From Chondrilla cf. caribensis (Eukaryota > Porifera > Demospongiae > Chondrillida > Chondrillidae), in NCBI GenBank assembly GCA_964020155.1, contig OZ026554.1:4600327-4664326 (forward strand): a stretch of 64,000 nucleotides of DNA, given 5' to 3'. The notes below the pieces were generated by a model, which did no database searches, was not told the origin of the DNA, and saw only the letters and a program-made list of their open reading frames with translations. The position numbers and the translations under genes are program-made. Numbering within the stretch: position 1 is the stretch's first letter; each line of letters opens with the position of its first letter. Positions 10,861-22,897 of the stretch are shown here, piece by piece.

Positions 10861-13180
10861 AACTCTGTCACCACGACCTCTCCTGTGTGCATGTTATGCA
10901 TCATAGCTCTAATACGAATCCACGAACACATTCCTGGAACTAATATGGTCCTTCTGATAACAAAAACGATAGGTTTTGTTGCTGATCAAAATTTCTCCCA
11001 GGTGTCCATATGGCACATAGCATTATACATTTGTATGTACATTTCAATATAAGTGTTGTACGCCTTCTGGTGATCACTCAGGTGATTTGACATACCAATA
11101 ATTGTCACCAAGGGCTGCCCAGTGTCCGTGCCAAACACACCAACACAATTTGGGATGCATACAAACCGTCCTGAGTGAGCTATAGGCCTCGTGGTGACAA
11201 GCCAAAAAATGTCAATTTTTGTGCTTGTCACCACGACCTCTCCTGTGTGCATGTAATGCATCATAGCTCTAATACAAATCCATGAACACATTTCTGGAAC
11301 TAATACAGTCCTTCTGATAACAAAAAAGATAGGTTTTGTTGCTGATCAAAAATTCTCCCAGGTGTCCATATAGCACTTAAAATTATACATTTGCATGTAC
11401 ATTTCAATATAAGTGTAATACGCCTTGAGGTGATCACTCAGGTGATTTGACATTTCAATGCTTGTCACCAAGGGCTGCCCAGTGTCCGTGCCAAACACAC
11501 CAACACAATTTGGGATGCATACAACCCGTCCTGAGTGAGCTATAGGCCTCGTGGTGACAAGCCAAGAAATGTCAATTTTTGTGCTTGTCACCACGACCTC
11601 TCCTGTGTGCACGGAATGCATCATAGCTTCAATACGAATCCACAGACACACTCCTGGAACTAATACGGTCCTTGTGATAAAAACGATAGGTTTTGTTGCT
11701 GATCAAAATTTCTCCCAAGTGTCCATATAGCACTTAGAATTATACATTTGTATGTACATTTCAATATAAGTGTAATACGCCTTGAGGTGATCACTCAAGT
11801 GATTTGACATCCCAATGCTTGACACCAAGGGCTGCCCAGTGTCCGTGCCAAACACACCAACACAATTTGGGATGCATACAAACCGTCCTGAGTGAGCTAT
11901 AGGCCTCGTGGTGACAAGCCAAAAAATGTCAATTTTTGTGCTTGTCACCACGACCTCTCCTGTGTGCATGTAATGCATCATAGCTCTAATACGAATCCAC
12001 GAACACATTCCTGGAACTAATACGGTCCTTGTGATAACAAAACGATAGGTTTTGTTGCTGATCAAAATTTCTCCCAGGTGTCCATGTGGCACATAGCATT
12101 ATACATTTGTATGTACATTTCAATATAAGTGTTGTACGCCTTGAGGTGATCACTCAAGTGATTTGACATCTCAATGCTTGTCACCAAGGGCTGCCCAGTG
12201 TCCGTGCCAAACACACCAACACAATTTAAGATGCATACAAACCGTCCTGAGTGAGCTATAGGCCTTGCGGTGACAAGCCAAAAAATGTCAATTTTTGTGC
12301 TTGTCACCACGACCTCTCCTGTGTGCACGGAATGCATCATAGCTTCAATACGAATCCACAGACACACTCCTGGAACTAATACGATCCTTGTGATAACAAA
12401 AACGATAGGTTTTGTTGCTGATCAAAATTTTTCCCAGGTGTTTATATAGCACTTAAAATTATACATTTGTATGTACATTTCAATATATGTGTAATACGCC
12501 TTGAGGTGATCACTCAGGTGATTTTACACCCCAGTGCTTGTCACCAAGGGCTGCCCAGTGTCCGTGCCAAACACGCCAACACAATTTGGGATGTATACAA
12601 ACCGTCCTGAGTGAGCTATAGGCCTTGTGGTGACAAGCCAAAAAATGTCAATTTTTGTGCTTGTCACCACAACCTCTCCTGTGTTCACGTAATGCATCAT
12701 AGCTCTAATACGAATCCACGAACACATTCCTGGAACTAATACGGTCCTTCTGATAACAAAACGATAGGTTTTGTTGCTGATCAAAATTTCTCCCAGGTGT
12801 CCATGTGGCACATAGCATTATACATTTGTATGTACATTTCAATATAAGTGTTGTACGCCTTGTGGTGATCACTCAGGTGATTTGACATCCCAATGCTTGT
12901 CACCAAGGGCTGCCCAGTGTCCGTGCCAAACACACCAACACAATTTGGGATGCATACAAACCGTCCTGAGTGAGCTATATGCCTCGTGGTGACAAGCCAA
13001 AAAAATGTCAATTTTTGTGCTTGTCACCACGGCCTCTCCTGTGTGCACGTAATGCATCATAGCTCTAATACAAATACACAGACACATTCCTGGAACTAAT
13101 ACGGTCCTTCTGATAACAAAAAGGATAGGTTTTCTTGCCGTTCAAAATTCTCCCAGGTGTCCATATGGCACATAGCGCAG
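10861..13180. repeat. 360-bp tandem satellite, about 6.5 copies
   Basis: The landmark TCACCACGACCTCTCC recurs at 10868, 11228, 11588, 11945, 12304, 12664 and 13024, giving spacings of 357-360 bp. Copies are highly similar. Each holds a minus-strand frame of about 100 codons containing GEVVVTSTKIDIF and CVGVFGTDTGQPL, open in nearly all copies and sometimes across a unit boundary. A partial diverged unit occurs at about 37097-37170. No start, splice or domain supports a gene, so I call it a satellite, possibly derived from coding sequence. Confidence 0.85.
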
Positions 13181-13289
13181 TTATCAGACAGTTATTCATC
13201 AGGATCAGGATAACAGCACTACAGGAGAAGCTGAAATCTGCATGAATGTTACATTATACCAGAGTTCTCGTCACCATTACCCTACACTG

Positions 13290-13638
13290 TCTAATGGAGT
13301 CACTAGTGAAATCAAGCATGTTGTATGGGGCAGAGGTATGGGGCTGCTGCCGAAATTTAGAATCTATCGAACAAGTACAGCTACGGGCTTTCAGGATGTA
13401 CACTGGGCATACCTCATCCCAAGGCATCACTGTTGTGTGAGATGAAGTCACTGCCAGTTGTATGGGAGGCCAAGATGAACCGCATGAGATTCTGGATGAA
13501 GATTCTGCCTAATGAGGTATATGTAGGGAGGATGTTAAGGTTAAGGTGGCAAGAGAGGCTGTGAAATGTGGCAAAGGGGTATGGATCAAGAACATGGCAA
13601 AATGTATGAGGGACTTTGAGTGGCAGGATATGGGAGTA
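13290..13638 (+). mobile_element. LINE retrotransposon fragment (end of reverse transcriptase region)
   Basis: Translation gives SMLYGAEVWG then IEQVQLRAFRMYTG and, after a one-base frame change near 13425, LLCEMKSLPVVWEAK and NRMRFWMKILP. This is the layout seen just C-terminal to the reverse transcriptase of many non-LTR elements. It is 5' truncated and frameshifted, so dead. The paralogous spacer at 22545-22635 lacks it: there CACTGTCT and TAGTTCCAGAATATG are separated only by unrelated AT-rich sequence. Confidence 0.7.
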
Positions 13639-13822
13639 GTATGTAGTTCCAGAATATGCCCTATAATATTATACCATATTAGAATATATTTAATCCAGGA
13701 AGAGGTTGAGGTCACGTGCGTATAGTTATTCACATTTATTCCAACCACACTCCACATGTAATATTGGTGTATACTGTGTGTGTTGCATGCGTATGTGTGT
13801 ATATACCAGTACATATGTGCAT

Positions 13823-13903
<81 letters not shown>

Positions 13904-14192
13904 ACTGTAGGTACATGTGCGTGCATGGGTGTTTGTGTGGGTTTGCGATCTCCACTGTGGGTAAATAGTCATTTCCTCAACAATGAAACACAATCACATC
14001 ATCTGATTCAAAACTTTTATAAGTACTGCAGCATAGTCATATAAAATTATGATAGTAATGATAGTGATATACATTTTAGCAATGAGAAAATAAGAGCTAC
14101 TCAGTAGTTTGAATGAAGTTTGAGAAATATGCATGGTTTTAGGTGGAATATATATAGATTATTCAATGGAAGTGAAATTGCATAGTAATTCT
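13639..14192. other. Spacer with (TG)n tract
   Basis: 3' flank of the receptor at 14193. It contains a pure TG tract at about 13826-13900 and is paralogous throughout to 22632-23202. No gene is seen. Confidence 0.6.
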
Positions 14193-16478
14193 TTAGACTT
14201 TGATGTCTGCTGTTGTCGACTTGCTACTTGTGATAGTTTTAGAGTGTCTTGTTCTCGAACAACACAGGAGGGACCAGTAGAGATGAAACACTTTCTTTGT
14301 GAACAGGAAGGCCACCAAAACACTCACAGCTTGAGTCGTGTTGAAGATGATGAAGAGATACCAGGCCCATGAGAGATCACTTGAGAATAGGGCCAAAAAT
14401 CCAAATAACCACGATAAACCGGTAACAGTCAGCAAAGCTATAGCAAATCGGAAATCCTTCCATGATTGCTTCCTTTGTTCTTTGGGGTCAATAGAGCTTG
14501 CCATTGGTTTGCGTTTGATACATCCTATCATCACCATGACAACAACGAAGGCAATTACATTGAAGATGACGGACAGTCCCACTGGGACTACAAATGTCAC
14601 AATCAGAGCAATAGGTTGGTTTATCCAACAACTACTCCCGACACCATAGTTCACAGAGTCCTCCACTGTAAAATTGACAATGATTGTAGGAATGACAATG
14701 ACAAGAGGTGACAGCCATGCCAAGAGTATGTAGAGAGTGAGCAACTTCCAGTTTTCCGCAGTACTTTTGTTCAACTTCTTTATGCTGTAGAAACTTCTTA
14801 TAAGTTCTGACCCCATCACTGTCATCCAACTGAAACGACACAGGTGAATGTAATGAAGGACTATACCAACAATGATACAAAATTTGGGTAAATGGAAAAA
14901 CGTGAACAAAGGGCCCCCAAAGAGAAATATCAGATCTCCCAATAGAATTGACAAGACAAAGTTCACCATCAGCTTACTGAAGAAGGTTCGGAGCTTTTTG
15001 AACAAAAAGAAGGTGAGAAGGAACAATAAACAGCTCACAAAATCTATGGATATTCCAATGTATGAAAGAATGTCAAAGGCAATTGGATATCTGAACACAT
15101 TCTCAATTCGTGTGCTGTTTCTAGTATAGTCTTGAGTAAGACTAGTACAAATAAGAGGATTACCATTTTTGTCAGTGCCTTCAATGGAGTAAGTCTCATT
15201 GTCAGATAGCCACACCAAGGTGCTGGTTTTGCCACCATCTGGATGGACTTGCGGATTGCGGTACTCACTACTCTCAAGAATGATAGGAACACAGTTTGTA
15301 CTCTGGACACTCGGGATGCACACAAGTGGTCTACCATTGTCGTTTACACTCTCAATGGACACACTCAGGTTGTAGCTATTCCAGAACACACTTTCGTTGC
15401 TTATCAGAAAGTACGAACCTCCTACCAGTGTGATTGCTGTGGAGTTAGTACAGTTGGCAGACGGCAATGTACGACAAGATCCTCTGAATGCATCATAGAC
15501 ACTCCCACTTGGACATGCCTCTTCTATAAGGTTATAACGTATTGAAGAAGAAACCAATTTCCCAGTACCAGAGATGTCTAAGAGTACAACAATATTATTT
15601 ATTGTACGTTCAGCAGGTGGAATTCTAGTAGGAGTGCATATAACATATTGGATGCTCACATTCCAGCAGGCTGCACAGTATGTATTAGCATACACAGATC
15701 CACCAAATGTTACCAGGTTTAGGCCGGATGTAGTACAGTTCTCTCTGAGGTCCATTGGGGAATCTTCAGGGCATGTAGAAATCAGTCCTGTAGGCAAACG
15801 CTTACATTCACGTGGATCAGATAGAGATGATGGTGGAGAGCTAGAGGCCAGTGTACAGAATTGCAGGAATTCATTTATAGTAAAATTTAGTGGTTCACCT
15901 CTGCGGTTCACCAATGCGGGTGAATGCAAACAACTAAGCTGTATTCTCCATGAGATCTGGTTTGATTGCTGTAGTCGATTACATCGGGCGCAGAACTCGT
16001 TACGATAAACTAATCCCGTACTTCTATCAGTTACTGGAGGAGGAACAATTTTATAGGAGGCATGAGTAGCGGTAGCATCCTCACAAAGAGACACAATCTC
16101 GTTGACGTTGGCCACTCCGTCAGCTAGCTGGTCGGTGATCCATGAGCGAGAACATGAGGTGATCATCCAGTAGGCGGCATCTCCAGATTTGACACATGAA
16201 AATTGTTGATCTTGAGCAACTATTTCAGTTGTTATGTTGGCATCATGACAGCAGTCTCCATACAGTAGACATGAATGGTCACAATAGCAGTACTCGGCAG
16301 AGCTACAGGAGGAATCAGGACAGCCTTCAACTGGTGAGGGCCCCAGAGGATGTATTACAGTAACTGTAGGAATCGTAAAATTGAATGAGTGAGAACAGTT
16401 TGCTAAATGGCATAGAATCACAACAAGTAGAATCTGACTTGGAACTAGTGGAACTTGATACTTAGCCATTTTGCTCAC
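14193..16478 (-). CDS. Somatomedin-B domain adhesion-type 7TM receptor (array copy 5)
   Basis: Intronless 761-aa receptor opening MSKMAKYQ, then a hydrophobic signal core (ILLVVILCHL). A linker of about 25 residues precedes the somatomedin-B domain (CPDSSC, CYCDHSC, GDCC). The ectodomain has numerous N-glycosylation sequons. The membrane-proximal block is the HPDGGKTSTLVW type shared only with copy 8120-10408. The seven membrane segments occupy the last 295 residues, with GLSWLFG in TM6 and FNTTQAVS in TM7. No GPS motif is seen. Met4 is an alternative start. One of the few-residue differences in TM3 is HLPKF before CIIVG. Function beyond being a surface receptor is unknown. Confidence 0.85.
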   Translation of the reverse strand: MSKMAKYQVPLVPSQILLVVILCHLANCSHSFNFTIPTVTVIHPLGPSPVEGCPDSSCSSAEYCYCDHSCLLYGDCCHDANITTEIVAQDQQFSCVKSGDAAYWMITSCSRSWITDQLADGVANVNEIVSLCEDATATHASYKIVPPPVTDRSTGLVYRNEFCARCNRLQQSNQISWRIQLSCLHSPALVNRRGEPLNFTINEFLQFCTLASSSPPSSLSDPRECKRLPTGLISTCPEDSPMDLRENCTTSGLNLVTFGGSVYANTYCAACWNVSIQYVICTPTRIPPAERTINNIVVLLDISGTGKLVSSSIRYNLIEEACPSGSVYDAFRGSCRTLPSANCTNSTAITLVGGSYFLISNESVFWNSYNLSVSIESVNDNGRPLVCIPSVQSTNCVPIILESSEYRNPQVHPDGGKTSTLVWLSDNETYSIEGTDKNGNPLICTSLTQDYTRNSTRIENVFRYPIAFDILSYIGISIDFVSCLLFLLTFFLFKKLRTFFSKLMVNFVLSILLGDLIFLFGGPLFTFFHLPKFCIIVGIVLHYIHLCRFSWMTVMGSELIRSFYSIKKLNKSTAENWKLLTLYILLAWLSPLVIVIPTIIVNFTVEDSVNYGVGSSCWINQPIALIVTFVVPVGLSVIFNVIAFVVVMVMIGCIKRKPMASSIDPKEQRKQSWKDFRFAIALLTVTGLSWLFGFLALFSSDLSWAWYLFIIFNTTQAVSVLVAFLFTKKVFHLYWSLLCCSRTRHSKTITSSKSTTADIKV

Positions 16479-17175
16479 AAAATCCAGGGAACACGAAGTA
16501 ACTTAATTCCTATCCACTACATCCACTCATAGTTCTATGTAGTAATGTTTACTGGTGTATAAAATTTGTGGTTACTAATTCATATCCATCGAGCATGTAC
16601 GTACACATGTCTGGACGTCTCATCAATTGTCAACTGTGGATCACATCACTGTACTCTGAGCTTATAAATTAGTATACATTATGTAACATAGAATTATACA
16701 GTACACTGACATAGTTTCAGTCAATTGAAATGTACCACATCCTGGTCCCACATCCTTGCTACTAGTGTACATGACAGCTTGTAGTAGTTGCTATGAAGCA
16801 TGAAGGGGTTTCCTTTAGTTCAGAATTACATTTTCCTGGAGTCTGAGATCATCTATCCCAAAGCATCTTTGATGTTTTCTTTGTAGTTGGAGCTAAATTT
16901 GGTATGGTACATCCCTTTGCTATAGGTTATTACTGCCAATCCCAGGAAACAGACATTGGGAGTTTTATATAAATTATCATCTCTCTATGTACGTGACAAT
17001 TGCATTCCTGTCACCATTACCCCTACATTGTCTCCAGGGAACAATGTAAATACTTTTAGTTCGTGTTTGATCACAATATTGGTACCGTTTGTAGGTAATA
17101 ACAGAAGTGCATTACATATGTAGAGGTTATACATTTTTGATCATAGCTTCATTTAAATTTTATGAATAGCACTGT

Positions 17176-17237
<62 letters not shown>

Positions 17238-17258
17238 ATTTGCATAAGTATGTGTGTG

Positions 17259-17346
<88 letters not shown>

Positions 17347-17658
17347 TACTTGTGTAAGTATGTGTGTTTGCATGGGAGAAAAATACCTTGAGGATGAGAT
17401 TCACTGAAATGAAGTTTGAAAGTTCACAGACCACTACAGTTACAACATGCATTGTCTACATTCAGAGGATTAATCATGCATTTCATTAATATGAGTGTTA
17501 CAACACTGTAGATGTTATCATATTTCGTATGACACGTAGAGCTGCAGTGGATAATAGTGAATAGTAACTAATTGATACTGGATGAGTTGGAAAATAATAT
17601 TATGTGTCTGCAAGTAACTGAAAAGTGATTTTACATGTTCTTTAGACTTTGGTGTGTG
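16479..17658. repeat. Array spacer unit (copy 2) with two (TG)n tracts
   Basis: After a short unique 5' flank, the block from 16603 repeats the spacer at 4908-5440. Two TG tracts (about 17177-17235 and 17263-17343) follow, then the standard receptor 3' flank. The region carries the promoter of 14193-16478, but no recognisable regulatory motif was found in it. Confidence 0.6.
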
Positions 17659-19974
17659 TTATATAGACAGCTTATTTCTGGTGACAGCTTCGGAAGGTTT
17701 TGTTCTCAAGCAAGTCAGGAGGGACCAGTAGAGATGAAACACTTTCTTTGTGAACAGGAAGGCCACCAAAACCGTCACAGCTTGAGTCGTGTTGAAGATG
17801 ATGAAGAGATACCAGGCCCATGAGAAATCAATTGAGGATAGGGCCAAAAATCCAAATGACCACGATAAACCGGTAACAGTCAGCAAAGCTATAGCAAATC
17901 GGAAATCCTTCCATGATTGCTTCCTATGTTCTTTGGGGTCAATAGAGCTTGCCATTGGTCTGCGTCTAATACATCCTATTATCACCATGACAACAATGAA
18001 TGCAATTACATTGAAGATGACGGACAGTCCCACTGGTACTACAAATGTCACAATCAGAGCAATAGGTTGGTTTATCCAACAACTACTCCCGACACCATAG
18101 TTCACAGAGTCCTCCACTGTAAAATTGACAATGATTGTAGGAATGACAATGACAAGAGGAGACAGCCATGCCAAGAGCATGTAGAGAGTGAGCAACTTCC
18201 AGTTTTCAGCAGTACTTTTGTTCAACTTCTTTATGTTGTAGAAACTCCTCACTAGTTCTGACCCCATCAATGTCATCCAACTGAAACGACACAAGTACAC
18301 ATAATGGATGGCTACTGCAAATATGGAACACAAAATGTCTACTTTGACATATTGGAAGAGTGGAGCCCCAACAAGAAAGAGCATGTCTCCCAATAGAATA
18401 GACAAAATGAAGTTCACCATCAGCTTACTGAAGAAGGTTCGGAGGACTTCAAACAAGAAGAAGGTGAGAAGGAACAATGAACAGCTCACAAAATCTATGG
18501 ATATCCCAACATACGAAAGAATCCCAAAGGCAATTGGATAACTGAACACTGTCTCAATTTTTGTGCTGTTTTTAGTAAAGCTATGAGTAAGATTGGTACA
18601 AATGAGAGGTCTACCGTTTTTGTCGGTGCCTTCAATGGAGTAAGTCTCGTGGTTGGATAACCACAGCAAATTGAATGTGCTACTGTCATTTCCTTCTTGA
18701 ATGTATTCACTACTATCAAGAATGATGGGAACACAGTTTGTACTCTGGACACTCGGGATGCACACAAGTGGTCTACCATTGTCGTTTACACTCTCAATGG
18801 ACACATTCAGGTTGTAACTACTCCAGAACACACTTTTATTGCTTATCAGAGAGTACGAACCTCTTGCCAGTGTGATAGCTGTGGAGTTAGTACAGTTGGC
18901 AGATGGCAATGTACGACAAGATCCTCTGAATGTATCATAGACACTCCCACTTGGACACGCCTCTTCTATAAGCCTTAGGTTGAAATGTATTGAAGATGAA
19001 ACCAATTTCCCAGTACCAGAGAAGTCCAAGAATACAGCAAAATTAAAAGTTATACCAACTATGGGCACATACGTCGAGCACCCAAGGTTTTGGATGCTCA
19101 CGTTCCAGCAGGCTGCACAGTATGTATTAGCATACACAGATCCACCAAATGTTACCAGGTTTAGACCGAATGTAGTACAGTTCTTTCTGAGGTCCATTGG
19201 GGAATCTTCAGGGCATGTAGTAATCAGTCCTGTAGGCAAATGCTTACATCCATGTGGATGAGATAGTGATGATGGTGGGTGGTAGTAGTCAACATCACAG
19301 AATTGCAACAATTCATTGAGAGTTAAATTTTGTGCTTTACCTTCATGATGTGCTGATACATTGTCTTGACAATAGAGCTGTATACTCCATGAGATCTGGT
19401 TTGACTGCTGTAGTCCATTACATCGGGCGCAGAACTTGTTACGATACACTAATCCTGTACTTCCATCAGTTACTGGAGGAGGAACAATTTTATAGGAGGC
19501 ACGAGTAACGGTAGGATCCTCGCAAAGAGACACAATCTCGTTGACGTTGGCCACTCCGTCAGCTAGCTGGTCGGTGATCCATGAGCGAGAACACGAGGTG
19601 ATCATCCAGTAGGCGGCATCTCCATATTTGACACATGAAAATGGTTGATCTTGAGCAACTATCTCAGTTGTTACGTTGGCATCATGACAACAGTCTCCAT
19701 ACAGTAGACAGGAATGGTCACAATAGCAGTACTTGGCAGAGCTACAGGAGGAATCAGGACAGCCTTTGTTTGGGTTTGGGAAGGGCTTAAATATCATTTC
19801 TTTTACTGTAATGTTGAATGCTGGAACAGGTGTGGAATTTGCCTGGCTGAAATTAAACGAATCAGATGCTCCCAAATTTTTAAAGAGAAATAGAATCCCG
19901 ATAAATAAAATTTGACCCTGAACCATTTGACTCTGATACTTGGTCATCTTGCTCACACTGTCCAGAAGGATCAA
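17659..19974 (-). CDS. Somatomedin-B domain adhesion-type 7TM receptor (array copy 6)
   Basis: Intronless 771-aa receptor, the longest of the array. The first Met opens MILLDSVSK; Met10 (MTKYQSQMVQ) resembles the start of copy 1 and is the likelier initiator. The signal core is ILFIGILFLF. An unusually long Ser/Pro/Phe-rich linker precedes the somatomedin-B domain (CPDSSC, CYCDHSC, GDCC). The ectodomain has the GNDSSTFNLLW membrane-proximal block. TM2-TM3 are of the type in copy 1 (GAPLFQYV, CSIFAVAIHY). TM6 reads LSWSFGF, with Ser where most copies have Leu. The tail (TKPSEAVTRN) matches that of the two minus-strand remnants at 4.4 and 5.9 kb, which shows those derive from this subtype. No GPS motif. 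Confidence 0.85.
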   Translation of the reverse strand: MILLDSVSKMTKYQSQMVQGQILFIGILFLFKNLGASDSFNFSQANSTPVPAFNITVKEMIFKPFPNPNKGCPDSSCSSAKYCYCDHSCLLYGDCCHDANVTTEIVAQDQPFSCVKYGDAAYWMITSCSRSWITDQLADGVANVNEIVSLCEDPTVTRASYKIVPPPVTDGSTGLVYRNKFCARCNGLQQSNQISWSIQLYCQDNVSAHHEGKAQNLTLNELLQFCDVDYYHPPSSLSHPHGCKHLPTGLITTCPEDSPMDLRKNCTTFGLNLVTFGGSVYANTYCAACWNVSIQNLGCSTYVPIVGITFNFAVFLDFSGTGKLVSSSIHFNLRLIEEACPSGSVYDTFRGSCRTLPSANCTNSTAITLARGSYSLISNKSVFWSSYNLNVSIESVNDNGRPLVCIPSVQSTNCVPIILDSSEYIQEGNDSSTFNLLWLSNHETYSIEGTDKNGRPLICTNLTHSFTKNSTKIETVFSYPIAFGILSYVGISIDFVSCSLFLLTFFLFEVLRTFFSKLMVNFILSILLGDMLFLVGAPLFQYVKVDILCSIFAVAIHYVYLCRFSWMTLMGSELVRSFYNIKKLNKSTAENWKLLTLYMLLAWLSPLVIVIPTIIVNFTVEDSVNYGVGSSCWINQPIALIVTFVVPVGLSVIFNVIAFIVVMVIIGCIRRRPMASSIDPKEHRKQSWKDFRFAIALLTVTGLSWSFGFLALSSIDFSWAWYLFIIFNTTQAVTVLVAFLFTKKVFHLYWSLLTCLRTKPSEAVTRNKLSI

Positions 19975-20459
19975 GGTGACTTGTTATATAGCTGGTGTAT
20001 GTCCATAATCAATTTGTGGTTATTAATTACGACCTGTCAGGAATTTATTCTATGTATGTATGTTGTGTCATGTGCTGACAGATTGAAATACATTTCAGTA
20101 TGTACATTTGAACGTCTAGTACAGCAATACCTGCAACAAATGATGGACGAAGGGACGTAACGAGGTGAATTAGAGGCACTGAGATGAAGGGAGAGGGAAG
20201 AAAGAACAGGACAGAGTAAGTAAGAGGGGGAGGGTAGACACCAGGTATTGGGATCACCAGCACACAATCCCACAGGCTGACTACAACACCCAAACAGATC
20301 ATCAGTACATACACGTAAACAAACTCTTCTCCATTGATCCTTGAAATCCATTAGACGCTTCAATAAGCTTTTGGGGATTAATGGTGATAATTAATCAAGA
20401 ACATATAGTTCAAAGGAATTGACATATCACATAAACAAGTGTTGATTAATCCATTTTTT
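19975..20459. other. Spacer, nothing recognised
   Basis: 5' flank of receptor copy 6. It has a purine-rich stretch near 20180-20230. A 108-codon minus-strand frame here has no domain, no paralogue and an atypical composition, so it is not called. Confidence 0.4.
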
Positions 20460-21160
20460 GACAACAGTACATGATTGATCTACATGTGTGCACAGTGTAC
20501 AATTCTAAAAAGAGAAAAGGGAAAAAAATTCAGTTATTCGAACATATATAAATGACATAATATTGAGTTGTACATCAGTCAGTGTCCTGGGATTCGACTT
20601 TACTCAGCTGGTAAATTACGTATTGTGCAGCATTTACTGATAGACTGATAATTGAAACTATCCTTGCAGCCACATCATCGTAATCAATTATGTGTTGGAT
20701 ATCAGTGGTGCTACCCACCTTGTGGCGACAGGTAAGATAATTGAATAAAATTCCTTTCTGTCTCCATGGACTACCGACAGTCTGAATGAGACATATTATA
20801 GTGCTGGCACAAAACACATGCACGTAAACCCTTTGGAGGTGCTACTAACCTTGTGGTCAGCAGTAAAGAAATTACCTTAAGTGGGCACAATGCACTACCC
20901 AGGAAACATGACATGTTAAAATGAAGACACATGCAATTAAACACTTTTGGAGGTGCTATGGACCTTCTATGGGCTGGTAAATAAAATTCTTTTGGTGTTC
21001 ACTACACACCCAAATAAGACATGTCAATCATGATATTAAAACACATGCAGGTACATATATATTGTTCATGTAAGCTACATGGTGTATATACACTCATTAT
21101 ATTATACTGGTCCCCTACATAACATTATTTCATTGATATAGCTATATGTAGTATTTACTG
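20460..21160. repeat. Segmental repeat, copy 2
   Basis: Paralogue of 6583-7290, with the same internal GAGGTGCTA tandem motif. Similarity ends at about 21160, next to the retroelement remnant, which suggests that insertion split or truncated the block. Confidence 0.65.
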
Positions 21161-21174
21161 GGTGGTCCCCCAAG

Positions 21175-21840
21175 GATATGCCAACCAAGTGTGAGTGTTA
21201 AAGACCTTTCAGTGTCAATCGCACTCTAAGCTGCCTCAAGGGGAGATTCCCTACCCTATGGCACAATGAGATCCGTGATCTCACTGCATCTCTACTTAAT
21301 GACGCTTGTCATGATATGCGGCCGGGTTGAACCTCACCTTCAACCACTATATCTGGAGTAACTATATGAGATACAGGACAGCCAATACAGACACAAAAGC
21401 GAGATCAGATATTAGTGCAGATATTAGTTTTGAGGAAGTCTTCATGGATGTACATATCTTTAACCCTAATGCTGAATCATATTACTATTACACCCCTGCA
21501 TGAGACCTGCTTCAGACGACATGAGCAGGAGAAAAGGCGACAGTATGACTAACGAACTAGGGAGATCAAACATGCCTCCTTCTCCCCACTTGTCTTTCTC
21601 AACGTCAGGAGGGATGGGCAAGTCAACATCAATAATTATTTACAAGAGACTTGCTCACCTGCTCTCATTCAAGAGATGAGTCCTACAACAATTTCATTCG
21701 ATGGCTCCGCTGCCGCATAGGCTTTGCCCTTCTCAGATCACAAATCATGTGTCTGAGAGGATGCAGATCTCTCCGCTCTCACAATTGCATCGACTGCCCT
21801 ACATCAATCGCACAATGTGTGATGGAGGGATGTATCCCTA
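21175..21840 (+). mobile_element. Retroelement remnant, C-terminal polyprotein region
   Basis: Across several shifted frames the translation yields LRHNEIRDLTASLLND, VEPHLQPLSG, FRRHEQEKRRQYD, REIKHASFSPLVF, then YKRLAHLLS and WLRCRIGFALLRSQI. This series is familiar from the C-terminal end of reverse-transcriptase polyproteins that are abundant in marine invertebrate genomes. Several frameshifts and stops make it inactive. The longest intact piece is 65 codons (21651-21848). Confidence 0.65.
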
Positions 21841-22084
21841 AAAATTAATTGATTCAACACGCAGTTGCATTTGGTATATGTATCAATTTTAATTTCTACA
21901 TTGTGATAATATCAATATTGTTATTGCTATTATTACTATTAGTATTATCCTTATTATCTTTATTGAATTGTGATATTGTATAATAATAATCATTATCATC
22001 AATATACATATCACTTTTCCTTCATTATAATTATTGAGATCTCACATCTCATACATTTTTATTTTAAGCTATATTTCACCTACC

Positions 22085-22803
22085 ACTATTATGCTAGGTA
22101 GGTAAAATGGGGTAATTTCAGAAATTTGAGTACAGCTTAACTGTAGTCTACTTGCTGTTGAGAATGTGCAACAGGTTTTTCCTAATTTCCCATCTTACCT
22201 CATATGAAGACTATGTCTTGTAACCTGAATTAACTATAGTAGTTTATAAAAAGCAAATTTCCGAAGTATCTCCATTCCTGAAGTTACCCCTATTTCACCG
22301 TACATTACTCACTATGCAGACAATAGGAGCATACCAATTGGTACTGACAATAATTTATCTTTTGCGGTGGTCATGGTTGGTATGTGGTACATCAATGTTG
22401 CCACTATCTGAGAAGGGTCAATGTTAGTGAACTCAGTGTAATTATCAGACAGTTATTCATCAGGATCAGGATAACAGCACTACAGGAGAAGCTGAAATCT
22501 GCATGCATGTTACATTATACCAGAGTCCTCATCACCATTACCCTACACTGTCTCCAGGACACAATATATATTATATATCTATACTTTCATTCACTATATG
22601 TTCATAGTTGTATTCAGTATAATTCCGTGTGTAGTTCCAGAATATGACCTATTATATACAATATTAGAATACACTTTAAATATAATCTGGGAAAAGGTTG
22701 AGGTCACATGCGTAATCATTCACATTTATTCCAACCACACTCCACATGTAATATTGGTGTAGACTGTGTGTGTTGCATGCGTGTGTGTATATACCAGTAT
22801 GTG

Positions 22804-22897
<94 letters not shown>

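Noticed and set aside
11703..12092. 129-codon frame in the 360-bp satellite as a gene
   Set aside because: Units end in stops or lose the frame at boundaries and no splice or start signals support expression; kept only as a finding.
20037..20363. 108-codon minus-strand frame
   Set aside because: No recognisable domain or signal, no paralogue in the other spacers, purine-biased DNA; likely chance.
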